Assembly: GCA_020631735.1 (NCBI GenBank)
Contig: CM036201.1
Location: forward strand, 78,468,502-78,532,501
From: Saccharum officinarum
Taxonomy: Eukaryota; Streptophyta; Magnoliopsida; Poales; Poaceae
Direction: 5' to 3'
Length of the DNA stretch: 64,000 bases
Made by a program: the position numbers and the translations under genes. The notes below the pieces were generated by a model. That model did not search any database. It was not told the DNA's origin and saw only the letters and a list, made by a program, of their open reading frames with translations. The first letter of the stretch is position 1. The number at the start of each line of letters is the position of its first letter. This document shows positions 9,515 to 21,140 of the stretch, in pieces.

Positions 9515-12500
9515 TCAGTGCCCATTAACTGTTGACTGCTGGAAATTCTCTCTCTGGTATAGCGCCTTCCACCGCTCAAGCTCTTCCCTGCAGATGGATA
9601 ACAGCCCAAACATTAGCATCAGACCTTTTTTTATTGTAAGGTACTAGGAAGCACAAGGGTACGGTTCTCCTATGTCAGTCAATCAGTTAACTCGCACTTG
9701 TTCAGTTACAGTCAAATGCTGAAATGCTTCTACAATCAGGCTCTTAGGGAAACTGTTGTGTTTGGTAGTATTTAGTGCTAGAAACTTTTGGACCCAGAAA
9801 ACAGAATCCTAGTTTTTCAGTTTTCTGTGCGAGGTATTTGGGTGCCAAAACAGTTTGCTCCTCTCAAATTCAATTTTAGATTTGCAAATTTCAAGGTTTT
9901 CTAAGAATTTTGGTGTAATTAATGATAAGAGAGGTCTACAGGGAATCTGATCCCTGAAGAATGGGTGCTGGAAAACCAAAACATGATCACCTCCAGTTTT
10001 TCATCCAGTTAGTTTCAAGTTTTCAAAACCCTGGTTGTGTTACCGTACATGTGAAAGTCAACTACTCTTGGTTATATATCTCATTAACAAACCAAATGAC
10101 ATGTTAACATAGAAAACAAGAAGCAGATTATTAAATAAGACAACTAAAGTAATAAACCAAAAACATAACCAGGGGAAAGGGATCACCTTAAGCACCATCC
10201 AATTGAATCATAATGAAGAAGGCCAAGGACCTTACGCCTCCCATCATTTCTACGGCCAGCACCACGTTTGACTACTGGAAGTTGTTTAATCCCTTTAACT
10301 TCCATAAGAACCTTGGCAGTGCTCAGGTCTGTATCTGGAAAGCAGGTCACCAGTCCTCTTTCATTGCCATGGAACTGAAAACCTCGAGTGAGGCATGATG
10401 ACACAAGAGAAGAATTTGCCTGCGAAGTTGCCAAGTAAATGTTTGTAGTGCTAACATAATGAGTAAATAACAGGAAGGACTAAAATTGCAGCTACAATAT
10501 GAGCAGTTTACATACATCCAAGGTCGATGAATTTGCCTGGGTACTATCAGAGTTTTCACTTGGCACAAATCCTTTACGACGAAGGTCACCTAATGTTACA
10601 ATTCCCTCGAGAAAATCTTCATTATCTACAACAACAACACAGCTTTGCTGCTTCTCTTGCATAAGCCTTGTTGTCTCCTCGATGGTGAATGTAGGTGTGA
10701 CCTTCAAATAATGCTTTGTCATTGCTTGCGATACCTGGAAAAGTGATGTCAGGAAGTTGCAAAATAACTTGAGCTTTCACAAATGTATTAATCATTTAAC
10801 TTTGTACAAACAAAAAAGAGAATAACTTCAATTATCAACCTTCAAGTCATCAAGAAGCATCTCCTCATTGTTACTACCATAGTGGTAGGGATCAACATCT
10901 AGAATTGCAAGTTCCACATCGTCTCCATCTTGTCGCCTCCAATCTGTCTCATTCCTATCTGTGGGAGGTAACAGTGACGAATAGCCATGACGAGGTGATG
11001 TTGCCTCGAATGTATCTTTGCTACCAGATTGATTTACAACAGATGGGACCCATATTGCTAAACCAACAGCTCCCTGTTAATCAGCACAAAATAATGAATA
11101 TATTGAATTATAGGGCAGTAAAAAAATGCAAACCCAATGTACAGTACCATTAGAGGAAGTAGAATTCTGTAATCCTTAGTCAATTCAAAGAGCAGCAGCA
11201 CAGACGTCAGTGGAACAGAACACACTGAAGCCAGCGTAGCAGCCATTCCCACCTAAATCGTATGGAAAGTTAGCACACTCTTGGAGTTATCAAGCGTTAA
11301 ACTGAGTGACAATAGATAAGAAACTTACCAGTGCATAAGCTTGAGGATGTGCGACAGCAGTGTTACCCGGAATCGCAGAGTTTATTAATTCTGCTGCTGA
11401 GCCTCCAAAAACAGCACCGACAGCAGCGCCAATCATCAAACTTGGAGCATAAAGGCCACCAACAAGACCAGAACCTTTGCAAAGTGCCGTTGCTACAACT
11501 TTCGCAGCCGCTAATTGAGCCAAGAGCCAGATTCCAGGGGCTGAAGCACTTTTACCCGTATGTAGAATCTCATCAACATTGGTGAAACCCCAATACAATA
11601 TTCCAGGGTACCTTAGAGCTATTAAACCAGCTCCAAGACCACCTAGAGCAGGACATACTACAGCAGGAAGGCCAAACTTCTTCCTTATCAAGTCAAAAGT
11701 CTTAGTGAACCAAACAACCAACTGCCTGAATGCTACGCTCACTACACCACAAAGCATGCCCAGCATAAGGTAGAGTGGCAGCTCTGGAGAATATAATCTT
11801 AGTCAGTTTTATGTTGAAATAAAGTAACATTAACAGTAAAAAAATTGGAGAAATACAGCTCATGTTAGACCACAAAGTATTGCAAGGTACCAAATTCTAA
11901 ATGGAAATAAAAAAAATGCTAGCTCATGAAAACACTAACAAAACAGAGTTGTAAATACTTCTACATGGAATCACACGTGCTGCATCGTGGTGGTAAATAG
12001 AACAGCAACAAAAGCATGAACCTGCCACATTTGATTATTAAAAGACTACAGAAGGGTAATACAACTATCTGTTTTTGCTCCTGGGAAAGCAATTAACACC
12101 AAACTGAAAAAGCAAAAAGAACACATGTTCTAGCTCTTACCATAAGCCTAGAGGAGGATTAAGGAGTCAGATAAAGTTCGACTGGGCACTAGAGCCTAAA
12201 GTAGGAAATAAAAGTTTTATTTGAGTTCCCAGGTTTCACAAAGAGAATGCTAGACAGGCTGCTGGAGGAAAAATATAGAAGTTGGAGAGATAAGATGGCA
12301 TGGTAATGAAGAATAGCTATAAATGATTTACAATTGGAAGTTCGCAACAAAGTTAATTACAGATATTCACTCACATTAATGTTTCTCGAAATAGCAAAAG
12401 CGCAAAAAATGTACGGGCCGCGTATCATACAATAACAGACTGGTATCACATAAGGACAGACTGAAATTATCTCAAAAATATAGATGGAAATTAGAACCAA

Positions 12501-14716
12501 AAATAAGGTGAGAACACATGCTTCCCTATATCTTGAAGGTAACTAAGAAACATCTACCTTAGTAACACCAAAAATGATCAGAATAAGGTAAAATACCAGC
12601 GGCAGATTTTAGTTCATACGTCGGGACAATAAATGCTGCCTTTTCCCCTAGCAAAACATTGGAAACAGTTGATGATATAACTGATGCCAATATAATCATA
12701 GCAGTAGTAAATGGTGGAGAATTTTCTGCTCGAAGTGGCCTTAATACTGTTTCGATAGCAAAAAAGCATCCAGCAACTGCAGCATTGAAACCTAAAGGAA
12801 CATAGTAACACAAGTTAGGGGAGGATATACAGCAAGAAACTCAGTAGCATGACGGTTATAAAAAGGAGTTTAAGCAAAAGATTTATTATTCCTAAAAATA
12901 TTCCATGTTTCCAGTTCCTAAACAAGTGCATTTTTTTATATAAAAATGGCCAATATCTTAGCAAGCTGAAACAAAACTGGAAGCACATCCCATTCATTTT
13001 TGAACCATACAGTCCATATCACGAATGGAATAGATAATTAATTAAAATACCTGAAGCGATTCCAGCAGCTGATCCAGCAGCAACAAGAGCAATTCTCCGT
13101 TCCCTATTGTTCTCCATCATTTCAGCACACCCATTTGCACACGATTTACCAATATCAACACTGGGTCCTTCTGGCCCCAGTGAACACCCTGTCCCTAAAG
13201 TAATTGCGGCTTGGATGGCTTTGATTGTGGGAAAAATCGCAGACATGAAATCAATACCCTCCCTTTGAGATGATAACGATTGCTTTATCTGCTCAAAAAT
13301 CTCCAATAATCCATGCATCATACCCACAACTACTCCACCAGTCACTGGAATTAACAATATCCTATGCCAAGTATCAGCAAGCCTCTGCAGACGAAGCCAA
13401 GCAGCACCCTCAGTGGGAGTGCCTGCCCATGCCCATTCATGTATGACATGTACCTGAAAAAGCCAGGCAGGCACTTCTGAGACAGAGTAACAGACATTTG
13501 GGAAGGTTCAAATAAGAACTTTGTGTAAATAAAAAAAATGCACAGCCAAACACAATTGAATAGCCCTCATACGATGACTATATGTTCTTCCAAAGTAAGA
13601 TATTCTCCTTTTGATCAGCACAACTGACGTGCAACGGATTTAGATCTAACCCTGTATTGGAAATTGCTTGACGTTGACGATTGGCAGTGGCTCAAGATCA
13701 CAGTAAGAGAGAAAACAGGTGAGTAAAATCACCTTGATTGTATAGAATAATAAATCCATATCAAATGGTATGGAATCACCAAGATATTATCACTCCAAAG
13801 ACCAGTGACTCACAAAATTGAGAATCATGTGAATTAATTCACTGGTAGCACTAAATAGTAAAACAACAAATTGAGTCATCGTTACATATGGTTAGCTTAA
13901 ATTCTGCGTCTGTGAGTGGCTTTTGTTTTATATTTTTTTGCGCATTCTGAGGAAAACAAAATAGCTATCCACCTAATTAATTGAGTATTACCAGACGTAA
14001 TCTGATCAACTGAAAGCATAAAACAGAAAACAGAGTCGCTCACAAAAATCACCAGCAAGAAGACACGAGGTAGTCAGTAGCACTAAAATACAACATGACT
14101 CTGCCTGCGAACTCTTAGCCTCAGACAGCAGAGTCGAAATCGAAATACTGTGAAACATGCTACCATCCCCACGGCATGACATTTCACATTTAGGAGGCAC
14201 AAAAAATACATTTGAGGTCTCTTAACACAGCATCCTAAACAGCAAACCACGATCGTAACGGGTAATAAACTAATTAACACTAGCATACCGGTAGAAAATA
14301 AAAAAGATGCGACAGATTTATTCTGTAAGAAACAACGCGATTCCCCCACAAGGAGAGATCTCGGCACTCACCCCGCGATTGAACGCGGCGACGCAGATGC
14401 CTGTGGCGAGCCCGAGGAGACAACCGACGAGCAGCAGCGCCCACTCGGGCGGCGCGCCGTCGCCAAGCTCGTCGCTATCCTCCTCGCCTCTCCTCGGCGA
14501 CGCCCCGGCCTCCCCGCCGCCGTGCCCCGCGGCCGCGGCTGCGCCCACGCCCTCGCCGCCGCCGCCGCGGCTCCGGTTGGAGAGCCGGCGGTCGAGGTTG
14601 CGCAGCAGGTCCCGCACGCGGCTCCGGCGCGGGGTCGCGGCGGGCGAGTCCGGGTCAGACGAGGACGTCAGCGCCGCCGCGCCCGTGCGCAGCGGCTCGA
14701 GGTCGCTCCCCGCCAT
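9515..14716 (-). CDS. CLC-type chloride channel/transporter, CLC-f-like, nine exons
   Basis: An intact CLC family anion channel or exchanger, closest in character to plant CLC-e/CLC-f; Arabidopsis CLC-f is Golgi-located. Exons on the minus strand are 14716-14372, 13453-13051, 12791-12597, 11783-11329, 11252-11148, 11073-10840, 10734-10516, 10419-10187 and 9587-9515. All introns are GT-AG and every junction keeps frame, giving 753 residues; AtCLC-f is of similar size. Residues 1-90 are a polar, Ser/Gly/Ala-rich cytosolic N-terminus, followed by the first membrane helix. The selectivity and gating motif GTGCSLGPEGP is at about 202-212 with gating Glu near 210. The second pore motif GSGLVGGLYAPSLMIGA is at about 418-434. 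Two CBS domains, which bind nucleotides in relatives, fill about 580-652 and 675-728. The start ATG (MAGSDLEP) is the first in this open frame. Transport mode (channel or H+-coupled) cannot be read here. Confidence 0.95.
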
Positions 14717-15320
14717 GGGACAGCAGCGGCGGGAGGAGGAGGGCCCGGGCTTAACGGGATCGCATGAGAGTGCGTACGGCCTCTCCCGGGCCCCGCGATC
14801 TCGGCGCCGGATCTGGAGCTGGTTTTCCCGCGCCGGATCTCGTCGGCGGTTGGACGCGGGACGGGGCGGAGACGGAGGAGGGAGGAGGGGAAGCGGACGA
14901 GGAAAGCAAAGCTGGGTGGGTGTGGGTCGGGCTGGGTGCGCGCGTGTTTTGCAGATAGCCCCCCGTGCGAGCTCGTATTCGCAAGTATGCGCCCGTCGTC
15001 GGGTGGGGTGGGTTGGGTTGGGTTGGGCCGACAAAGACAGGCACCGGCCCATTGACCACCCGCGTTGGTTTGGTAGGCCTCCACTCCACTACAGCCCACT
15101 TGGATCTGGGAGTGCATGCATGTCACTCACATTGTCGTCGTCGTCGTCGTCGTCAAAGTGCGTGAAGAGCAGACATGTCGTCCTGCTGTCCATGTAGACG
15201 AAGCTCAAAGAACACCTAGCACAGGGTTCAGGGAGCATGGAAAGATCCTTTGGACGAACAAAAGGGCTGCGCCTGTTGCTGCTAGCCTCCCTCTAGGCCT
15301 CTATTGCTAGTACTTCCTTT
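14717..15320 (-). promoter_or_regulatory. Presumed promoter and 5' UTR region of the CLC gene
   Basis: This is a GC-rich island directly upstream of the CLC start, with a G-rich run of GGGTTGGGTT repeats near 15001-15030 and a (GTC)7 microsatellite at 15134-15154. No clear TATA box was found, in keeping with many GC-rich plant promoters. Assignment rests on position only. Confidence 0.45.
15134..15154. repeat. (GTC)7 microsatellite
   Basis: Seven perfect GTC units lie upstream of the CLC gene. No coding frame explains it. Confidence 0.95.
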
Positions 15321-16163
15321 CAGTAAAAAAAAAACATTGCTTTTTCTTTCTGCTTCGTATTGCTTTCGGCGAAAGAATCATTTCGTTGGGTGAAATGTCG
15401 CGAGATCAGAACGTCGCAGTTTTCCCCGACAAACCTTGCATCAAAAGCTGAGCTTGTAAACACCACGAGAGTTTGCGTATCAGGCAAGCCTCAAAGTTCA
15501 AGCTATCCCATCAAAACCGCTTGCATGAGTGTAGGTAACACACACGAGATGAATCTTTTGAGCCTAGTTATGATTGCAACAAATAAGACGATATTCATCA
15601 GTTTGAAATTTTCAATCTAAACAAGCCAGGTAACAGCAACACGACTGTTCATAGCTATTACCACCCACCTGATGATGGTGCGGTGACATTTCAGAAAGAC
15701 TACAGATTCTTGCTGTTTGGCATCAGATTTGACCATAGATGCATGTTTTTTGGAGGAAACATAGCACTTTCCAGCAACTTTATGGTATGATGCAGCTCTT
15801 TGCTCACCAAATCTGAACTCAAGATGTTAAAAGGAAGAACATCTTGATTTCTGAAAGTTCAGCCTGGGAAGCTCAATGGTACTAAGACGAAAATGAAGTT
15901 CTACTGAATAGCAGATGGACTGTACTGTACATAACACCTCCACTTACACATGGCCCCAACCTGCGTTAAAATAAGTTACACATGGTGGCATCAAGGACCT
16001 TGGCTATTATACTGATGATCGCTAACAAAACTGTAGCTGGTGGTATAACAGATTCAGAAAAAAAAAATGGGGGGCGTGAAAACTTCTGAACCCTTTGTAA
16101 TACAGCAGAGGGATGTCACAGTATACAAGAAGCTTGCAAGGGTCTGGCCACCATCACCTCATC
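15321..16163. other. Intergenic stretch, includes 3' flank of the TNP gene
   Basis: No gene or mobile element was recognised. The part near 15900-16163 is probably the 3' untranslated region of the minus-strand TNP gene. The remainder is unremarkable. Confidence 0.5.
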
Positions 16164-19100
16164 TCAGATCTTACTCCTGTACCTGACCAGCTTCGCCAGT
16201 GTCTCCTGAGCAGCCAACGTTTGGGCATGGCCATGCCCGAGCATGACAGTCCGGATGCTGATGCAAGTCCTGCACAGCTCCTCGCCGGTGTCAAACAGCC
16301 CGCCGCGGAGCAGCAGCTTCGCCCTCGTCTCCAGCAGCGTCGCCTTGAGCAGCGTCACCTCCTGCCAGACGAATTCGTCGACGCGGTGGTTCAGCTGCAG
16401 CTTCTTCCTCCAGCACAGCGACCCGCGGTTCCAGTCCTGCATATGCGACGCATACGACTTCTCCACCTCCTCGAGGACGTTGGTGCACACCTTGAGCAGC
16501 TCCAGAGCTGAGCCGCACCGCGAGAACGACATGAAGGAGTCGATTGCCAGGGGCAGCGCCGTCTTCTTGATGAAGAGAACCATGTCGACAGCTTTAAGCT
16601 GAACGGCGGGTGGTTCGGACTTGAAACCAAACACGAGGAAAGCACTAGCCCATAAGTGGTCAGAGTATACTGAGGGGTTTCCAGCCCTCATCACTCCATT
16701 CACTGCTGCAGTCGTTGGTGCCAAACCTCCCCTGATCTTGCCGAAGAGCTGTGTGATAGGATGGAATTGGATCCAGCAACCAGGATGTCGATTTGCCTTT
16801 CTTGCCAACCCAAGATTAACAAGCAAGAGCGCTGACTCCACCTCAGCCTTCCGCCCATTTGGAGCTAGGAAACAGTGTGTGCCACATAGAAATGCAGTCT
16901 TGAGGGATTCACCAAACAGGTGCATACCACTGCCTTTCATCAGTAGCTTGCTCGCTGTTGCAGCTAATAGTGTGGATGATACAGGAGCAGGAGCTAACCA
17001 AGAACCGGCAATAACCATTCTTGACGTAAGGCTTCCTCCTTTTGCTCGGTCCATCAAAGCAAAACAGAAGACCAATACCTTTATCAAGAAAGAATTGTTA
17101 CGGCAGAAGCCATCGTCATTGGCGCCAATGGGGAACAAGTTCTCGCTCAGTGATATTCTATCAACAGCCTCAAAGAGAGTGGAAGGAGCAATCATGAGCT
17201 CAGACAGCAGCGAACCGACAACCCACAGGCCAAAGCTCAGCCTGCCTAACCGCTCATCAAACTTTCTGAGAACTTCGGTTTCCTCAGGTGGATAGTCCTT
17301 CTTTCTTTTCCCCTGTATCAAGGCCATCGCATCAATGTAGGAGAGCTGTGGCAACTGCATCGGCTCAAGATTCATCACGCGTGGCAAACGTGTGGTCACG
17401 ATGACATGTGTTGCTCCAGTGTTCCTTGGTATGAAGTCATGGAGATCCTTGCCTTCCCACCAATCCCTCTCGCTCTCAAGATTGTCAATAATGAGCAAAT
17501 AGGGCACATCACGGAACAACTCCCGCTTCACCCGCTGGAACACATCAAACTCTTGCTCCTCAAAGCTCCGAATCCTACCCCTCTCCTTCTCAGCCTCAGC
17601 GCTGATATCCAGTCCCAAATTCATGGATACATTGAGTATGTTCTGCCTCAAATACCGAGCCTCGCCTCCAATCCACAGTACCATCTTGTACCTCTGTGAG
17701 TACCTGTAGGCAAACTCCAATGCCAGTTCAGTCTTGCCAATGCCAGAAGAACCATTGATGCAGATTACGTTGGCACCGCTATAGCCCTTGCTGTTGCACC
17801 GAAACCTTGACCTCCTGTGCCTTGATCTCTGCTTCTGCAGGCTTCTGCTTTTACCAGATGATAACTCAATCACTGGGTCAATCCAAGCCTCCAGTGTGGG
17901 TTCCTTGCACTTGCGCATCTCCAAACTGATGTACCTGGCATTAGATTTCCTTGCAGTATCACTATCCTCATCAGCAAATCCATCAGATACACCGCTTGAT
18001 CTCTCATTTGTACTGGAAGCCCTCGGGCAATCCACTTCTTGGATATCCACGGTCGACCCAAAGAGCATGCCTTCAATTTCGCTCAGCTCCTTCTCCCTTC
18101 CCACAAAATGCCGGTTGCGCGGAAAAGGCAGGCCCTCAGAAGCTTCGCTCTCCTTCTCGGCGATATTCTTCCGTCCCAGCTTGGACTGAAGCAGTGTAAC
18201 TGTCCTCGACACACAGCTTCTTGAATTGCTCTCATTCGCCTCAAGCTTGAATTCATGGCATCGCATCAGCCCTTCAAACGCTTCCTTCCCTTCCTTATCC
18301 TCCAATTTACCATCGAAAAGCCCGGCGATCTCTGCTGGCTCAGTGTCAAACAGTATCGGCACCAGGTTCTTCTTCTGAGCAAAGAATCTGATCTCCTCAA
18401 GGCTAAACGGATTGAGGAAACTCGACATGGTGACCACCACGACGCCGAACGCGACGGAGCAAATAATCCGGTCGGCAATCTCATGGCTCTGGGAATCCGA
18501 GTACTTGGCGCGGTCGGCGACGAACGAGGCGATGCCCTGCAGCTCGAGCTCCGACTTGAGCCACTTGCAGAACCTGGAGAGGCCGCCGCTGCCGTGGTAG
18601 CCAATGTACACGTCGCAGCTGCGGAGCTTGGCGTTGGAGGACGGCGACGCGACGGAGCCCCTGGTGAAGGAGACCCGCGGCACGGGGAACGAGAACGACA
18701 CGCGCGGCGGCAGGGCGCCCGCGCCGCCGCCACCGCCGCCGCCGTCGGAAATCTTGGCCGCGTCGATGCCGCTGGAGTCGTAGCGCTCGGACGGCGGCGT
18801 GCGGGACGCGCTGGGCGCGTCGATATCGGACCCGTTGGAGCACGACGTCGGCGATGGCGCCGCGGTGGTGGTGACGCTGGCGCCGGCGCCGGCGGCCTTG
18901 GTTTCCTGCCGCGGCTGAGGCTCCGGCTCCGGCGGCGGCGGCGGGTCAAGAACCCGAGGCGAGATGTACGGGGACTGCAGCGCGGAGACGAACGCGGACG
19001 ACGGCGGCGACGGCGAGTAGAGGTGCGGCGTGATGGAGATGGCCGGTGAGATGGGGCAGGACCGGTCGGAGCCGCCGCCGCCGCATCCGGATGCGGCGGC

Positions 19101-19193
19101 GCTGGTCCGGATGGTGAGGGGCTTGGCGGTGGCAATGGGGATATCCTTGGGCACATCAAGAAAGCTCGGCGCTTTTCGGTCGTCCTCCTCCAT
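16164..19193 (-). CDS. TIR/NB-ARC protein of the TNP (XTNX) class, single exon
   Basis: An intact 1009-residue intracellular NLR-like protein of the TNP/XTNX class: TIR-like domain, NB-ARC-type ATPase and a C-terminal helical (TPR-like) region instead of LRRs. The class occurs in monocots and dicots, unlike classical TIR-NBS-LRRs, which grasses lack; its function is poorly known. Residues 1-185 are low-complexity Pro/Ser/Gly. A TIR-like region starts at CDVYIGYHGSGG (about 193) and runs to about 340. The P-loop GSSGIGKT is at about 481-488, kinase 2 YLLIIDN at about 565-571, and the RNBS-B-like HVIVTTR near 596-602; FHPITQLF near 810 replaces the usual MHD region. I start at the ATG at 19193 (MEEDDRK): its context AGCCATGG is favourable, and the frame upstream begins only at a GTG. 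No intron is needed. An inverted repeat lies upstream from 19622. Confidence 0.9.
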   Translation of the reverse strand: MEEDDRKAPSFLDVPKDIPIATAKPLTIRTSAAASGCGGGGSDRSCPISPAISITPHLYSPSPPSSAFVSALQSPYISPRVLDPPPPPEPEPQPRQETKAAGAGASVTTTAAPSPTSCSNGSDIDAPSASRTPPSERYDSSGIDAAKISDGGGGGGGAGALPPRVSFSFPVPRVSFTRGSVASPSSNAKLRSCDVYIGYHGSGGLSRFCKWLKSELELQGIASFVADRAKYSDSQSHEIADRIICSVAFGVVVVTMSSFLNPFSLEEIRFFAQKKNLVPILFDTEPAEIAGLFDGKLEDKEGKEAFEGLMRCHEFKLEANESNSRSCVSRTVTLLQSKLGRKNIAEKESEASEGLPFPRNRHFVGREKELSEIEGMLFGSTVDIQEVDCPRASSTNERSSGVSDGFADEDSDTARKSNARYISLEMRKCKEPTLEAWIDPVIELSSGKSRSLQKQRSRHRRSRFRCNSKGYSGANVICINGSSGIGKTELALEFAYRYSQRYKMVLWIGGEARYLRQNILNVSMNLGLDISAEAEKERGRIRSFEEQEFDVFQRVKRELFRDVPYLLIIDNLESERDWWEGKDLHDFIPRNTGATHVIVTTRLPRVMNLEPMQLPQLSYIDAMALIQGKRKKDYPPEETEVLRKFDERLGRLSFGLWVVGSLLSELMIAPSTLFEAVDRISLSENLFPIGANDDGFCRNNSFLIKVLVFCFALMDRAKGGSLTSRMVIAGSWLAPAPVSSTLLAATASKLLMKGSGMHLFGESLKTAFLCGTHCFLAPNGRKAEVESALLLVNLGLARKANRHPGCWIQFHPITQLFGKIRGGLAPTTAAVNGVMRAGNPSVYSDHLWASAFLVFGFKSEPPAVQLKAVDMVLFIKKTALPLAIDSFMSFSRCGSALELLKVCTNVLEEVEKSYASHMQDWNRGSLCWRKKLQLNHRVDEFVWQEVTLLKATLLETRAKLLLRGGLFDTGEELCRTCISIRTVMLGHGHAQTLAAQETLAKLVRYRSKI

Positions 19194-19621
19194 GGCTACC
19201 ACCGAATCACAAAGCTTCGGAAGCTTGCTGGAAAGTGCCGCACGATCTGGCGCACCTCATTTCCTTCCTTCCCTATCAAACATTGGGAGCAAAAGGGGAA
19301 GAAAATAACGGAGCTTTATTAGAATCCACACCAAAAAAAAATATTCAGAGAAACAAAGAATATACAACCACATCTCATTCAGAAAACTAGTAGCCGCACA
19401 AAAGAGTGTAGTAATAACCCGCAGCAATCTGAAGATGCTGTTCTTGACTCAAATGCGTAACGGAAACTGAAGCTTGAGGGAACAGGTCAAATGGGGGAAC
19501 GCGAACTCACTGGGGCGAAACGAAGGCAGCGAGCGGGCTTCAAGAATCCAGCCACATCAGAAGCGGGCGAGGGTGCTTGTGGTTCCCATGGTGATGCTTC
19601 AAGAACAGCACAGGAACGGCA
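19194..19621 (-). promoter_or_regulatory. Presumed 5' UTR and proximal promoter of the TNP gene
   Basis: This is about 430 bases between the TNP start and the inner edge of the inverted duplication. No TATA box was confidently identified. Assignment rests on position only. Confidence 0.4.
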
Positions 19622-19877
19622 GAATCAGATCCTCTGCAGTCAGGGGCAGCGACTCTTCTCTGCAGTCGGGCGTATCCGACCCTTCGTTTGAATCGAATGG
19701 CTACCAGGTCGCACCAGACTTTCAAGCGCCCATCCCTTCGCTGTGCTGGGCCTTGGCCCAACAATCTCACGGCGCTGCTGGTTTGTACGCTCGTCTGTCC
19801 GTGAGGAATAGATGCGCTGCTCTTGACCGTAGTTTGTAATCTCTTCCTATGTGCTCAGATTGCATGTGCACTACTGT

Positions 19878-20219
19878 GGCTATGTTTAGTTCCTAAATTT
19901 TTTTTTGCATTCTACAGTAAAAGAGCATCTTTGACACATACATGGAGTACTAAATATAGATAAAAAAATTAATTACACAGTTCTCGAGAAAATCGTGAGA
20001 CGAATCTTTTAAGCCTAATTAGTCCATGAAAAGGCTTAAGTGCTACAGTAACCTACATGTGCTAATGACAGATTAATTAGTATCATTAGATTCGTCTCAC
20101 GGTTTTCTGACGGGTTCTGTAATTTATTTTTTTATTAGTATCCTAAAACACCTCCCAACATTCTTCCGACACATTCAATATGACACCCAATTTTTTTTTC
20201 TCCCTAACTAAACACCCCC
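19878..20219. mobile_element. MITE straddling the left arm and spacer of the inverted repeat
   Basis: The ends GGCTATGTTTAGTTCC and AACTAAACACCCCC fit the 'GTTTAGTT' family. Its first half also occurs in the right arm of the inverted repeat, so it was present before the inverted duplication. Confidence 0.55.
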
Positions 20220-20652
20220 TATTCCCTCGTCTCTTCCCTCTACTCAGATTGCAATGGTGGCTTTTGATTGCTTTTGTCTCCCTAATTAGATTGTATTGGA
20301 AGAATGAAAGAGACATATACTTGCCTGCATTAAAACGAAATCAACATATTTAAGACAAAACGAAAAAGGATTGTAATGCCAATAATACCATGTCTTTTAT
20401 TCTTGATCACGCAAAATGTTTGCGCGTCTTTGTATTAAGGTAAAGAAAAAGTTTAATACAACGCGTCTTAACGACGCCCTAGAGGATCAAAAAGTTATTC
20501 GTCGACGCAAATAATACCATGTCATGTTTATTATTTTGCAAAGTAGCATGTCATGTGGGTTACTGTAGCACTTAAGCCTTTTTCCGGGACTAATTAGGCT
20601 TAAAAGATTCGTCTCGCGATTTTCTCGAGAACTGTGCAATTATTTTTTTTGG

Positions 20653-20768
20653 CCCTGTTCGGCAGGCTGTTTTTTTTGGCTTATAAGCCGGCTGTGGCTG
20701 ATTTGCTGTGAGAGAAAAATACTGTTCCACGGCTGATAAGCCGTGCTGATAAGCTCAGCCGAACAGGG
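20653..20768. mobile_element. Short MITE, 'CCTGTTCG' family
   Basis: About 116 bp with CCCTGTTCGGC and GCCGAACAGGG ends and a GCTTATAAGCC palindrome inside. It is present in the right arm of the inverted repeat but not the left, so it arrived after the duplication. Related copies are at 21875-21988 and 26775-26890. Confidence 0.75.
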
Positions 20769-20899
20769 GGTTTGTCTATATTTAGTACTTCATGCATGCG
20801 TTCAAAGATGCTCTTTTACTATAGAAGGCAAAAGTTTTTGAGAACTAAAGATGGCCATAATAGTGCACATGCAATCTGAGCACACTGGAAGAGATTACA

Positions 20900-21140
20900 G
20901 GCTGTGTTTAGTTCCCCTGAAAAGGGTGAAAATGTACTGTAGCATGTTTTGGTTTTATTTGACAAATAGTATTCAACCGTTGACTAATTAGGTTCAAAAC
21001 GTTCGTTTCGCAAAGTACAACCAAGCTGCACAATTAGTTTTTGATTTCATCTACACTTAGTACTCTATGCATGTATCACAAGTTTAATGTGATGAATTTT
21101 TTTTTTGCATAGTGCTTTTTTAGTGGAACTAAACACAGCC
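20900..21140. mobile_element. MITE with perfect 16-bp terminal inverted repeats
   Basis: GGCTGTGTTTAGTTCC at the left is exactly mirrored by GGAACTAAACACAGCC at the right. It is flanked by the 3-base direct repeat ACA. It lies only in the right arm of the inverted repeat. A 3-bp target duplication suits PIF/Harbinger or CACTA relatives; the superfamily was not settled. Confidence 0.85.

Noticed and set aside
14307..15197. Plus-strand open frame of about 296 codons across CLC exon 1
   Set aside because: It is antisense to the CLC N-terminus and GC-rich promoter, and has no domain.
18255..19159. Plus-strand and second minus-frame open frames over the 5' part of the TNP gene
   Set aside because: They are shadows of the real 1009-residue frame, with low-complexity composition and no similarity.
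19193..19202. TNP start three codons upstream
   Set aside because: The upstream codon is GTG, not ATG; the ATG at 19193 has a favourable context.
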